From positions 124,001-188,000 of the forward strand of contig NZ_AP018207.1 of the NCBI RefSeq assembly GCF_002367995.1: DNA of 64,000 bases. The letters run 5' to 3'. Shown piece after piece: positions 19,901 to 30,200 of this stretch; position 1 is the stretch's first letter, and each line of letters starts with the position of its first letter. A model generated the notes under the pieces. It saw only the letters and a program-made list of their open reading frames with translations. It ran no database searches and was not told the DNA's origin. This stretch comes from Calothrix brevissima NIES-22 (GTDB lineage: Bacteria > Cyanobacteriota > Cyanobacteriia > Cyanobacteriales > Nostocaceae). The position numbers and the translations under genes were made by a program.

Positions 19901-20395
19901 ATAAGAAACCAAAGTGCTGAGATGGTCTTTATCATTGGCAGCAATTGCCGATATTTCTAGCAACTCCCGATTGCCATAAAGATGATTGAGCAAGTAATTA
20001 TTCATGCCTGCACTAGCAAATACGCCAATGGGACTTTCATAAGTTTGGGAGTTATATCCAGCATTTTCTAAGGCTTGCCAAGCACATTCTAAAAACAGGC
20101 GGTGTTGAGGATCGATAATTTCGGCTTCTCTCGGGGTGTAGCCGAAGAAAGCAGCGTCAAACTTCTCCACATCTGCCAACACTGATCCTGCTTTCACATA
20201 GTCGGGATTATTCAGTGAAGCTTGGTCTATACCTTGAGATAATAATTCTTCATCCGAGAACGATGAGATGGACTCGACACCATTGATCAGGTTGTGCCAA
20301 AACTCATCAATATTTTTAGCTCCCGGAAAACGTCCAGATAAACCGATAATAGCGACTTCTAAACCAGTGTATTGAGTGGATGTAGTGAGATCCAT
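16901..20395 (-). CDS. Type I PKS module KS-AT-(KR relic)-ACP
   Basis: A 1164-aa protein that should add one malonate unit without reduction. KS at about 12-435 has Cys180 (TTCSSS), EAHGTAT and NIGHLD. AT at about 530-845 has GHSIGEY and the malonyl-type HAFHS. Residues about 905-1000 (LNWLLFVDESS... to QLWSLTPNV) align with the KR structural subdomain of the neighbouring PKS (its residues about 940-1018), but the catalytic Rossmann half is missing. ACP has Ser1082 (LGGDSLLAIQ). A Lys/Arg/Gln-rich C-terminal tail could be a docking segment. It starts 18 bp after the NRPS stop codon, so the two are co-transcribed and probably consecutive on the assembly line. Confidence 0.93.
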   Translation of the reverse strand: MDLTTSTQYTGLEVAIIGLSGRFPGAKNIDEFWHNLINGVESISSFSDEELLSQGIDQASLNNPDYVKAGSVLADVEKFDAAFFGYTPREAEIIDPQHRLFLECAWQALENAGYNSQTYESPIGVFASAGMNNYLLNHLYGNRELLEISAIAANDKDHLSTLVSYKLNLTGPSITVQTTCSSSLVAVHLACQSLLSGDCEMALAGGVSIPLPQKTGYLYQQGGILSPDGHCRAFDAKAQGMVVGAGAGIVVLKRLENALADGDRIYAVIKGSAVNNDGSFKVGYTAPSVEGQAKVIQAAQVMAEVAAETITYIEAHGTATALGDPIEIAALTQAFRTSTDEKQFCAIGSVKTNIGHLDTAAGVTGLIKTALALKHQMLPPSLNFEQPHPKIDFVNSPFYVNTQLTEWKTSGTPRRAGVSSFGIGGTNAHVILEQAPEIATSEPNRPSQLLLLSAKTNSALETMTANLAEYLQQHPNSNLADVAYTLQVGRRTHKHRRMLVCRDQAQAVLALQTLEPKQVLTHSQELTERPVTFLFPGQGSQYVNMAKELYQVEPTFQQEVDRCAQLLEPHLGLDLRTVLYPSEDVALATQQLNQTYLTQPALFVIEYALAKLWMSWGIQPEATIGHSIGEYVAACLAGVFSLEDALALVAARGRLMQQLPSGSMLAVPLPETEIQSFLNPELSLATINTPSMCVVAGTTAAITNLHNHLTSQGIECRPLHTSHAFHSVMMEPILLTFTELVKGFRLHPPQIPYISNVTGTWITDTEATDPSYWAKHLRQTVRFAAGIEELLQESDRLFLEVGPGRTLSTFVLRHPSKKPQQITLSSLRHPQDQQSDVAFLQNTLGQLWLAGVQIDWSSLYNDEHRQRLSLPTYPFERQRYWIEAQASKLAPVKQDTALAVNIPLTQQKLNWLLFVDESSASNQIIQFLQVANQDVITVRVGEQFSKLGEHSYSINPAQSQDYDNLLQELQTLETIPQAVMQLWSLTPNVNMQSFANMQNLDFSSLFNLRLEQLQQNLALGENQINSQVVERTNSLYPRPNLATPYIAPSNELEQQIANVWQKVFGFEKIGIDDNFFDLGGDSLLAIQVTADLKKLLSKEIPVVSLYEGLTIRSLAEFLNSNENEKTEEITIQNEVQQERINRRQQYQKRQRLNKEKREISLVDA

Positions 20396-20413
20396 GTTCT
20401 ACCTTCTCAGTTC

Positions 20414-23400
20414 TTATTGTTGAGGATTAATTACCGATGAACGCGCTAAACGTTGCTTAAGACGATTTCTGCCTGCTTTCATATCTTCTAAGTTGCTTTG
20501 TGGCAAAGCAGATGTAGCATCGTCTTTGTCTAGACTGAGATGTTTTGCTAACAGGCTGACGGTGGAGTATTTAAACATCTCTATTATGGATACATCTCGA
20601 TCCAGGGTTTTCCGCAGGCGATCGTGAACTTGAATCATTAATAATGAATGACCGCCAAGGTCAAAGAAATTGTCATGCAACCCCACCTTTTCAACTTGCA
20701 GTACTTCTTGCCAAATATGAGCTATGGTGCGCTCTAACTCTGTTCGTGGAGCAACATAGGAGGCGGCTAATTCTATTTGCTGATGTTCTGGAATAGGTAA
20801 AGCACGACGATTGAGTTTGCCATTAGGTAAAACGGGTAGCGCCTCTAGCAACACAAAGGCCGATGGCAGCATAAAGTTAGGTAAGCGTTCTTGCAGAAAG
20901 GCTCGCAGGTCGCTAACACTCGGCTTTTGACCGGGTTGAGGAACCACATAAGCTACCAAGCGGCGATCGCCTGGAATATCTTCTCGCGCCTGTAACACCA
21001 CTTCTTTGACGGTGGGATGTTGTAGTAATGCTAGTTCAATCTCGCTTAATTCAATACGGAAACCGCGAATCTTTACTTGGTCGTCAATCCGACCGAGAAA
21101 TTCTATTGTTTTGTTGGCAAGATAACGCACCAAATCCCCAGTTTTATAGAGGCGTGCGCCAGGTTCGGGACTAAAAGGATGGGGAATAAATTTTTCTGCT
21201 GTCAAATCTGGTCGATTGAGATAGCCTCTAGCTAAACCAGCACCACCAATATACAGTTCTCCCCTAACTCCCAGGGGAACGGGTTGTAAAGATTCATCCA
21301 AAATATAGGTTTGGACATTGGCGATCGCACTGCCAATAGTCACTGCTGATGTCTCTATTAATTCGCTCATTGTGGCGACAATTGTTGATTCTGTCGGGCC
21401 GTAGGTGTTCATTAAAGATACATCTTGCCCTACAGATTTGTACCACTTTGTCAAGCGTTCTGGTATAACTCGTTCGCCACCGATAATTACTAATCGTACC
21501 GAACTAGGAAAACTGGCATTGCTGGTTTCTAAGTTAGCTGCTAGTTCGTGCCAATAAGATGTGGGCAGATTGAGGATATTAATACCCCAATTTTGGCAAG
21601 TTTCTAAGAATGTTGACACAGAAGCCAGCATTCTATCGGTTCGCAGTACAAGGGTGGCACCGCTTGTCAGACAAGGATAGATTTCTTCGGCACTGGTATC
21701 GAAACTGATAGAGGCAAATTGCAGAATCCGGTCATTAGCCTCGATTTTGTAAGCTTGACTAGCTGTATTGGTGTAACTTACTAAAGACCTGTGTTGTATG
21801 GCTACACCTTTAGGACGACCTGTAGAACCGGAAGTATAAATGATATAAGCCAGATTGTCTGCTGTGACTGGGGTCTGGGGGTTTTCTTTGCTATATTCAG
21901 CGATCGCTTGCCAATCTGTATCTAGACATACAACCTGAGTTTGGCATTCTGGCAAGCTGGTTAGTAGTCTTTGTTGGGTAAGCAATACAGGTACTTGAGC
22001 ATCTTCTAACATCAAAGCTAGGCGATCGCTAGGATAAGTCGGATCTAAAGGCACATATGCCCCACCAGCCTTGAGAATACTTAACATTCCCACCAACAAA
22101 TCTAAAGAACGTTCTAGACAAATGCCTATCCTTGTTTCTGGTTGGATACCACAAGCTAAAAGATAATGAGCTAATTGGTTAGCGCGATGGTTTAACTGTT
22201 GATAACTTAAGGATTCATTTTCTAAACAGACAGCGATCGCATCGGGAGTTACTTCTACTTGCTGCTCAAATAACTGATGGATACATCTATCTTCACCAAC
22301 AGAGATTTTGCGATTGTTGCCATCTAGTAATAACTGCTGACGTTCGCTGTCTTTTAATAGCGGTAAATTGATAATCGGCTGGTTACTATTGGCAACGATA
22401 CTTTCTAGTAAAGTTTGAAAATGCCCTGCCAAGCGATCGATAGTTGTGGCATCAAATAAATCTGTGTTGTATTCCCAAAAGCCAGTGATGCCGTTGGGAG
22501 TTTCCTCTAAACTGAGGGTTAAATCAAACATTGATGTTTGACGATCTATCGGCATTGATTGCAACGTCAGCCCCTTCAGTTCCAAGGCAGGTATAGAGAC
22601 GTTCTGAAGCACAAACATAACTTGGAAAAGCGGGTTACGGCTAGTGTCGCGTTCCGATTGCACCACTTCTACTAATTTTTCAAAGGGCAAATCTTGGTGA
22701 GCGTAAGCTCCTAAGGTTACTTCCCGTACTCTTTGCAACAACTCACTAAAGCTGGGATTTCCCCCCAAATCGGTACGTAGCACCAGGGTATTGACAAACA
22801 TCCCGATGAGTGGCTCGATTTCCTGGCGGTTGCGGTTAGCAATGGGAGAACCCACAATCATGTCATCTTGTTGACTGTAACGGTATAACAACACCTTAAA
22901 TGCTGCTAATAATGTCATAAACAAAGTGACACCTTCGCGCCCAGAAAGTATTTTCAACTCCTCAAGTAAAGCTTTGGGCAGTTCTATTGCTTGCTTGTCA
23001 CCGACGAATGTCTGTACTGCTGGACGCGGACGATCTGTGGGTAAATCTAATAAGGAACTACCTGTAAGTTGCTCCTGCCAATAAGTTATTTGTTGATCTA
23101 GTACTTCTCCCTGCAACCACTGACGTTGCCACACGGCAAAGTCTGCATACTGAACAGACAACTCAGGTAAAGGTGAGGGTTGATCTGTGGAATAAGCTTC
23201 ATACAGTGCCGCAATTTCCCGAATCATGACACCCATCGACCAGCCATCAGAGATGATATGGTGCATACTCAACAGTAGTAAATGCTCTGTTTGAGCTAAC
23301 TGCAAGAGTTTCACCCGTAAAAGCGGCCCTTGCAGCAAGTCAAAGGGTTCTTCCATCTCTTGTTTGACTAACTGTTGAATTTCTTGTTGTTGATTTGTTA

Positions 23401-26400
23401 ACCGACTCAAATCGACTATGGGTAAAGATAAAGTCAAATTGGGGCAAATTACTTGCGATGGTTGTCCTTCTATGGTGGTGAAGGTAGTTCGCAAAGATTC
23501 ATGACGCTGTACTACTTCATTCAAGCTTTGATGCAGTGCTGCCACATTTAGCGAACCAGTCATTTGCACAGCTTCGGTAATGTTATAAGCAGTGGTAAAA
23601 GTATCCAGTTGGTTTAAGAACCACAACCGCCCTTGAGCAAAGGAAAGGGGTAAATTGCGGTCGCGTGAAATCGGCAGGATGGGCAAAGCTTTGATATTGG
23701 GTGCTTGGCGATGAATTTTGGCAATTTCTTCGGCAAGTTCGGCGACTGTAGGCGCTGCAAACAAGCTACGCAGAGGTAACTCCACTTGGAAAGCTTCCCG
23801 CAATCGTGAAATTACTTGTGTTGCCAGTAAGGAATGTCCTCCTAAAGCAAAGAAGTTATCGTTGATACCTACTTTCTCCAGCCCCAGAATTTCCGACCAA
23901 ATAGCCGCCAGTACTTCCTCTACTACAGTTCTCGGCGCTATATATTCGCTTTCTGATTCCCAAATGGTAACTTCTGGGACTGGTAGCGATCGCCGATCTA
24001 CCTTGCCATTCGGAGTCAGTGGCAAATTATCAAGAATGACAAAGGCAGCAGGTATCATAAATTCTGGCAGTTTTTCACCCAGAAAAGCCCGCAAGGTTTT
24101 CACGGGTATCTCGTCTGCTGCTAGATAGGCAACTAAGCGCTTTTCGCTCGGTCGGTCTTCTCTGGCAACAACTACAACATCCCGTATACCTGGATATTGG
24201 CGTAAAAGTGCCTCAATTTCACCCAATTCAATGCGGAAGCCGCGAATTTTAACTTGATGGTCGAGTCTTCCTAAATATTCCAGATTGCCATCAGGCAGAT
24301 ATCGTACTAAGTCACCAGTTTTATAAAGGCGTGAATCGGGTTGATTGTTAAAGGGATTGTGAATAAATTTTTGTGCAGTTAATTCCGGTCGATTCAAATA
24401 GCCACGAGCCAAACCGCAACCACCGATATACAGTTCACCAGCAACCCCAACTGGCACGGGTTGGAGGTAAGCATCTAATACATAAACTTGAGTGTTGGCA
24501 ATGGGACGACCGATGGTGACACGATCCTCCGGCTTGACTAGCGTAAATGTGGAATAAGTCGTGTCTTCTGAAGGCCCGTAAAGGTTAAAAACTTGTTGGA
24601 CATTTGTTTGCTGATACAGTTGTTTGACCAGCTTTTGCGGTAGAGGTTCGCCTGCAAGGTTAATAGTGCGTACAGATGCAGGTATGCCGTTAATTCTGAG
24701 TAATTCCGCGATCGCCGAGGGAACGGTATTAATCAGAGTTACACCATCAGATGCTGCTAAACTGGGCAATGCCAAGGCATTTTCGACTAAAATCACCTTG
24801 CCACCACAACTTAATGCGGCAAACAATTCAAAAACCGACAAATCAAAGCAAACTGAAGTTGCTGCTAATACTCCCGCAAAATCCTCAGCGCTAAACACCT
24901 TTGTTGCCCAATCTAAAAAGGCAACTGCACTGCGGTGTTCGATAACAACGGCTTTTGGTTGACCTGTAGAACCGCTAGTGTAGAGGACGTAGGCGTTATT
25001 TTCTGGTAAAACTGGAACGTGGAGATTTTCAGGACTTTCTTGGCTAATTGTTTGCCAATCGCTGTCAATACAGACTGTTTGCGCCTCTGATTGTGTTAAT
25101 TGGTCGCGCAGTTGGTTTTGGGTGAGTAACACCGGTGCTTGGGCATCTTGCAACATAAAAGCCAAGCGTTCGGTGGGATATTTCGGATCTAGAGGAATAT
25201 AAGCGCCACCTGCTTTAAGAATGGCTAAAAGTCCTACCACTAATTCCCAAGAACGTTCTAGACAAATACCGACTCGAACTTCAGGTTTGACACCCAACTT
25301 TTGCAAATAACCTGCTAATTGATTGGCACGTTGATTTAATTGTCGGTAGGTAAGTTGTTGGTCTTGAAAAATCAGCGCTACCGCATCGGGAGTCTTTTCT
25401 ACTTGCGCTTCAAATAATTGATGGATGCATTTATCTTGCGGATAATCAGTCTGAGTCTGATTCCACTCCTCCAAGATTTGATATTTTTCTGGTTCAGTTA
25501 GCAAAGGCAAGTCAGATAACTGCTGTTCTGGGTTAGCAATTATCCCTGCTATCAATGTTTGAAAATGCCCTGCCATTCTTTGAATAGTTTCAGCATCAAA
25601 CAAATCTGTGTTGTACTCTAACCAACCTTTGATGCCATCTGGTGTTTCTGCTAAATCCAGTGTCAAATCAAACTTTGCTGTACCATTATCGATTTCTAAT
25701 GGAGTTAATTGTAAACCAGAAAATTCTAGTGCTGGCATCGGAGCGTTTTGCAGAGCAAACATCACCTGAAATATGGGTGTGTGGCTCATATCCCGTTCTG
25801 GTTGCAAAGTTTCTACCAGTTTTTCCAAAGGCAATTCTTGATGGTTATATGCCTCCAAAACCACATTCCGCACGGATGCAAGGAGTTCTTGAAAGGTAGG
25901 ATTTCCTTCCAAATTACTACGTAGCACCACGGTATTGATAAAAAACCCGATTAAATCCTCAGTTTCGGCGCGATCGCGATTAGCAACAGGAGAACCGACA
26001 ATGATATCTGCTTGACCTGTGTAACGGTAGAGTAGGATTTTAAAAGCGGTTAGTAGAGTGATAAACGGGGTAACTCCTGCTTGCTGACTCAAGTTTGCAA
26101 TTGCATCGGATAGAGATTTAGACAACTGCAATTTTTGCTTGGCTCCGCAAAAGGTTTGTACAGGAGGACGCGGACGATCGGTGGGTAATTGCAATACAGG
26201 CAAGCTACCAGCAAGTTGCTGTTTCCAGTAGTTAAGTTGAGTCTCTAGTAAATCGCCTTGCAGTCTTTGTCGTTGCCAAACAGCGTAGTCTCCATACTGA
26301 ATCGCCAGAGGGGATAGAGGTACTGGTTGATGATTTGAGAAAGCATCGTAAAACTTTGCCAACTCCCGCACCAACACCCCAAGAGACCAGCCATCAGAGA

Positions 26401-26944
26401 CAATATGATGCATTGTCAAAAGTAAGATATGCTCCTCATCTGACAAGCGTATAACTTTAGCGCGTAACAGTGGCAACTGGGACAAATCAAACGGCTGTTT
26501 GGCTTCTTGAGCAGCTAATTGCAGATATTGAGTATGGCGATCGCTTTTTGAATATTCTTCCAGGTTGATTATCGGTACTGTCAGAGTTTGGTGCGAGTGA
26601 ATTATCTGTACTGGTTGCCGATCGACTGTTGTAAATGTAGTTCGTAAAGCTTCATGACGCTGCACAATTTCATTTAAGCTTTGTTGTAACGCAGATATGT
26701 TTAAGCGTCCGGTAATGCGTACTACTGCTGGGATATTGTAGACATCGCTTCCCGGTTGCAACTGATCGAGGAACCACAGTCTAGCCTGTGAAAAAGAAAC
26801 AGGTGCAGTACCGGGGTTTTCTCTGGGAGAAATCTTTGATGATTGTTCTAGTTCTATACCTTCTTCCGCTAGTAAATATGCGAGAAGTTCGCGCTGTTCT
26901 GCGGAAATTCCTGTTTGGTTTGTTAATTGCTTGAATTCTGTCAT
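20414..26944 (-). CDS. NRPS, two modules: C-A-PCP-C-A-PCP
   Basis: A 2176-aa protein. C1 at about 45-475 has HHIVSDG (179-185). A1 at about 505-1000 has LYTSGSTGQPK; reading the ten specificity positions by alignment to GrsA gives DLFNNALTYK, which I recall as an Ala code in cyanobacteria. PCP1 has Ser1038 (LGGHSLL). C2 at about 1090-1520 has HHIISDG (1228-1234). A2 at about 1560-2050 has IYTSGSTGRPK; its code reads about DTANIGTIVK, which I cannot assign. PCP2 has Ser2100. There is no epimerase, methyltransferase or thioesterase. The N-terminus (residues 14-32, SAEQRELLAYLLAEEGIEL) is a helix typical of cyanobacterial NRPS starts. It likely adds residues 2 (Ala) and 3. Confidence 0.95.
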   Translation of the reverse strand: MTEFKQLTNQTGISAEQRELLAYLLAEEGIELEQSSKISPRENPGTAPVSFSQARLWFLDQLQPGSDVYNIPAVVRITGRLNISALQQSLNEIVQRHEALRTTFTTVDRQPVQIIHSHQTLTVPIINLEEYSKSDRHTQYLQLAAQEAKQPFDLSQLPLLRAKVIRLSDEEHILLLTMHHIVSDGWSLGVLVRELAKFYDAFSNHQPVPLSPLAIQYGDYAVWQRQRLQGDLLETQLNYWKQQLAGSLPVLQLPTDRPRPPVQTFCGAKQKLQLSKSLSDAIANLSQQAGVTPFITLLTAFKILLYRYTGQADIIVGSPVANRDRAETEDLIGFFINTVVLRSNLEGNPTFQELLASVRNVVLEAYNHQELPLEKLVETLQPERDMSHTPIFQVMFALQNAPMPALEFSGLQLTPLEIDNGTAKFDLTLDLAETPDGIKGWLEYNTDLFDAETIQRMAGHFQTLIAGIIANPEQQLSDLPLLTEPEKYQILEEWNQTQTDYPQDKCIHQLFEAQVEKTPDAVALIFQDQQLTYRQLNQRANQLAGYLQKLGVKPEVRVGICLERSWELVVGLLAILKAGGAYIPLDPKYPTERLAFMLQDAQAPVLLTQNQLRDQLTQSEAQTVCIDSDWQTISQESPENLHVPVLPENNAYVLYTSGSTGQPKAVVIEHRSAVAFLDWATKVFSAEDFAGVLAATSVCFDLSVFELFAALSCGGKVILVENALALPSLAASDGVTLINTVPSAIAELLRINGIPASVRTINLAGEPLPQKLVKQLYQQTNVQQVFNLYGPSEDTTYSTFTLVKPEDRVTIGRPIANTQVYVLDAYLQPVPVGVAGELYIGGCGLARGYLNRPELTAQKFIHNPFNNQPDSRLYKTGDLVRYLPDGNLEYLGRLDHQVKIRGFRIELGEIEALLRQYPGIRDVVVVAREDRPSEKRLVAYLAADEIPVKTLRAFLGEKLPEFMIPAAFVILDNLPLTPNGKVDRRSLPVPEVTIWESESEYIAPRTVVEEVLAAIWSEILGLEKVGINDNFFALGGHSLLATQVISRLREAFQVELPLRSLFAAPTVAELAEEIAKIHRQAPNIKALPILPISRDRNLPLSFAQGRLWFLNQLDTFTTAYNITEAVQMTGSLNVAALHQSLNEVVQRHESLRTTFTTIEGQPSQVICPNLTLSLPIVDLSRLTNQQQEIQQLVKQEMEEPFDLLQGPLLRVKLLQLAQTEHLLLLSMHHIISDGWSMGVMIREIAALYEAYSTDQPSPLPELSVQYADFAVWQRQWLQGEVLDQQITYWQEQLTGSSLLDLPTDRPRPAVQTFVGDKQAIELPKALLEELKILSGREGVTLFMTLLAAFKVLLYRYSQQDDMIVGSPIANRNRQEIEPLIGMFVNTLVLRTDLGGNPSFSELLQRVREVTLGAYAHQDLPFEKLVEVVQSERDTSRNPLFQVMFVLQNVSIPALELKGLTLQSMPIDRQTSMFDLTLSLEETPNGITGFWEYNTDLFDATTIDRLAGHFQTLLESIVANSNQPIINLPLLKDSERQQLLLDGNNRKISVGEDRCIHQLFEQQVEVTPDAIAVCLENESLSYQQLNHRANQLAHYLLACGIQPETRIGICLERSLDLLVGMLSILKAGGAYVPLDPTYPSDRLALMLEDAQVPVLLTQQRLLTSLPECQTQVVCLDTDWQAIAEYSKENPQTPVTADNLAYIIYTSGSTGRPKGVAIQHRSLVSYTNTASQAYKIEANDRILQFASISFDTSAEEIYPCLTSGATLVLRTDRMLASVSTFLETCQNWGINILNLPTSYWHELAANLETSNASFPSSVRLVIIGGERVIPERLTKWYKSVGQDVSLMNTYGPTESTIVATMSELIETSAVTIGSAIANVQTYILDESLQPVPLGVRGELYIGGAGLARGYLNRPDLTAEKFIPHPFSPEPGARLYKTGDLVRYLANKTIEFLGRIDDQVKIRGFRIELSEIELALLQHPTVKEVVLQAREDIPGDRRLVAYVVPQPGQKPSVSDLRAFLQERLPNFMLPSAFVLLEALPVLPNGKLNRRALPIPEHQQIELAASYVAPRTELERTIAHIWQEVLQVEKVGLHDNFFDLGGHSLLMIQVHDRLRKTLDRDVSIIEMFKYSTVSLLAKHLSLDKDDATSALPQSNLEDMKAGRNRLKQRLARSSVINPQQ

Positions 26945-27277
26945 CTTTACTTGAATAAATAGAAATAATTAGATTTGATTCCTAAAAAATCCTCAAACTT
27001 TCACACCCTTTGCATTTATCTATGTTGACCAAGTTTTCTCAATGTCCTCAGTCAAATTGGGCTGACTCAATTAATTAGTTCTGGAACTTGGAACTTATGC
27101 AAAACGAAGAAATAAAGCATAATAGAGGATAAAAAAATCAGACACATTAATATGACCAAGCCATCAACGAGAGCCTGTGTCAGAGGAATGCTGCTAAGTG
27201 TTTGACAAACCCATAAGTCTTGTAACTTATGGGTGTCAGGGGAGTTTAAAAACTGCTGTAAATACTCAACATTGTTT
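26945..27277. other. Spacer between FAAL-NRPS and NRPS genes
   Basis: A 333-bp gap. A minus-strand frame from a TTG at 27357 (inside the FAAL gene) to 27067 encodes a hydrophobic segment (GLVILMCLIFLSSIMLYFF) in its last third. It has no good start codon or ribosome site and overlaps the upstream gene out of frame, so I do not call a gene. A palindromic stretch around 27208-27236 (CCATAAGTCTTG / TAACTTATGGG) could fold into a hairpin. Confidence 0.45.
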
Positions 27278-30200
27278 TTATTTACCTTTTTTTTGCTGAA
27301 GTGTTGTTTGCAGTTCTTGAGTTGACATCGCTGTGATTTTTTGGAACACTTGAGCAATTTTTTCTATCTGACCTGGTTTGGTTTCACGAGTAATTAAAAG
27401 TTGTGAAAGCTGCGCTATGGTACTAGCCTCAAATAAGTTATGTACAGGTAGTTCTACATGAAAGATATCTCTGATTCGGGAAATCACTTGGATAGCAAGC
27501 AAAGAATGTCCCCCCAACTCAAAGAAATTGTCATCAATCCCAACGCGCTCAATTTGCAAAATTTCACGCCAGATCCCTGCTAAAACTTCTTCTAGTGGAG
27601 TGCTAGGAGGAACATAAGTGACAGCAAGTTCTAAGCTAGTAGCGTCGAGTGCTGGTAAGGCTCGATAATCTAACTTGCCATTTGGTGTCCGTGGCATTTC
27701 CGGGATAGTGACAAAGGCAGCAGGAATCATGTAGTCCGGTAAATGACGAGATAGATAAGAACGCAGGTATTTGGCGGATAGTTGTTGATTATCCTGATGT
27801 GGATTAACTTCACCTTGAGAAAAGAGGATTTCGGACAAAGAGTCTTCGCCAACGGAGGCAGAAAATTCTAACTGTTGATGCTCTTTGGGTACAAGGTAAG
27901 CGATTAAGCGCTTCTGGAATGCCTGATTATCTGTGTTATTTTGCACCACTACAGCAGCTTCTGCCACTCCTGGATATTGGCGCAAAACCGCTGCGATTTC
28001 ACCTAATTCTAAGCGGAAGCCGCGAATTTTCACTTGCTCGTCCAGACGACCGAGAAATTCGATATTACCATCAGGCAGATAACGGGCTAAGTCACCGGTT
28101 TTGTACAGTCGTGCGCCTGGTTCATTGCTAAATGGGTGGGGGATAAATTTTTCGGCGGTAGTATCAGGGCGGTTTAAGTAACCACGGGATAAACCAGCAC
28201 CACCAACATATAATTCTCCAGATACGCCAATGGGTACGGGTTGTAAATAATTATCTAGGATGTAAATTTGCTGGTTAGCAATGGGACGACCGATGGAAAT
28301 AACTTCCGACTGCGGCTGACACACCCAGGATGTTGCATCAATGGATACTTCTGTGGGGCCGTAGCAGTTGTGAAGTTCCACCCCTTGAAGACGGTTAAAG
28401 AAGCGATCGCGCAGTTCTTTTGGCAAGGCTTCACCACCACAGGTAATATAGCGTAATGCCTCACAAGCCTCTAAACCTGGTTGTTCTAAAATCAATTGCA
28501 ACATAGCAGGTACAAAATCCGCGATCGTGATTTGCTGCTGTTTCATCACCTGGACAAGATAGCTGGGGTCTTGATGACCGTTGGGTTTAGCCATCACCAG
28601 ACTTGCCCCTGAGAGTAAGGGGGCGAAAAATTCCCAAACACAGACATCAAAACTAAAAGAGGTTTTCTGTAATACTCGGTCTTTTGGGGTCAATTGGTAA
28701 CGTTCTATACCCCAAACCAAACGATTAACAATACCCATGTGGGGAATCATCACTCCTTTTGGTTGCCCTGTAGAACCGGATGTATAGATGATATAAGCAA
28801 GGTTGCCTGGGTTAACTGCGGCAGTTGGTTTCTCTGTGCTTTGTTGGTTAATAATTTCCCAATCTGTATCCAGGCAAATTACAGAGGCAGGTTGTTCAGG
28901 CAAACTAGTAACTAGAGACTGTTGGGTCAGTAGTATTTGAACTTCGGCATCTGCTACCATGAAAGCAATACGTTCCTTTGGATACGTATGGTCAAGAGGT
29001 ACGTAAGTAGCACCAGCTTTGAGTACGCCTAGTACCCCAATTGCCATTTCCAAGGAGCGCTCAAGGTAAATACCCACCCTAACCTCTGATTTTATACCGC
29101 TAGCTTGTAGATAATGTGCTAGTTGATTGGCTTGCTGGTTCAGTTGTTGATAGGTAAGTTGTTGGTCTTGAAAAATTACTGCAATAGCATTGGGAGCCTT
29201 CTCTACTTGAGCCTCAAATAGTTCGTGAAGACAAACATCTTTGGGATAATCAGTCTGAGTAGCATTCCACTCTACGAGCAATTGTTGCTTTTCGACTGCT
29301 GTTAATAACGGCAAAGTCGAGAGGGGTTGTTGGGAATTAGCAACAATATTTTCTACTAAAGTTTGAAAATGACTCGCCATGCGAGTAATTGTGTCTGAAT
29401 TAAACAAGTCGGCGTTGTACTCAAATGATGCAGCTAGAGAATTATTGACTTCTGCCATTGTCAGCGTTAAATCAAACTGAGCAACTTTTTGTTCCAGCGC
29501 TAGAGATTCCATTTGCAATTCACCCAGATGTATCTCTACTCCTGTTTCATTTAAGGTGAAGGCTGTTAAACCTTGCTCGTGCAACAAATGGGCTTTTTGC
29601 AAAACGAACATGGTTTGGAATAAAGGCGAACGACTGGAGTCGCGTACCGTTTGCAGTCGCTCGACTAGAAGTGCAAAGGGATAATCTTGATGTGTAAAAG
29701 CATCTAGTACTGTTTGACGTACTTGGGCTAAAAGTTGCTCAAAAGTCAGATTTCCCGATAAGTTTGACCGTATAACCACGGGGTTAACAAAGTAACCTAT
29801 TACTCCAGCCAGATCGGCTTCACTTCTACCTGCTGTGGGAGAACCAACTAAGATATCTTCTTGACCTGTGTAGCGATGGAGTAGCAGTTGATAAGCTGCT
29901 AGTAAAGTCATGTAGAGAGTGGTGCCACAAGTGCGGCTTTGAGTCTTGAGTTTTTCAGTCAGTTTTGCATTTAACTGGAAAGGAACAGAAGCACCTCGAT
30001 AGGTTTGTACGGAGGGTCGTGGATGGTCGGTAGGTAAATTTAATACTGGTAACTCCCCGGCTAATTGCTGCTGCCAATATGCCCACAGCTTTTCTCCTTT
30101 TGGACTTGCTAGCATTTGAGCTTGTTTGTAGGAGTAGTCAATATACTGTAGTGCTAAGGGCGGCAGAGAGAGGTCAGAACCTTGTTTTTCTGCCTGGTAT

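Noticed and set aside
27067-27357. 96-codon minus-strand frame with a possible TM segment after the FAAL gene
   Set aside because: Starts inside the FAAL gene out of frame at a TTG; no ribosome site; only the last third looks protein-like.
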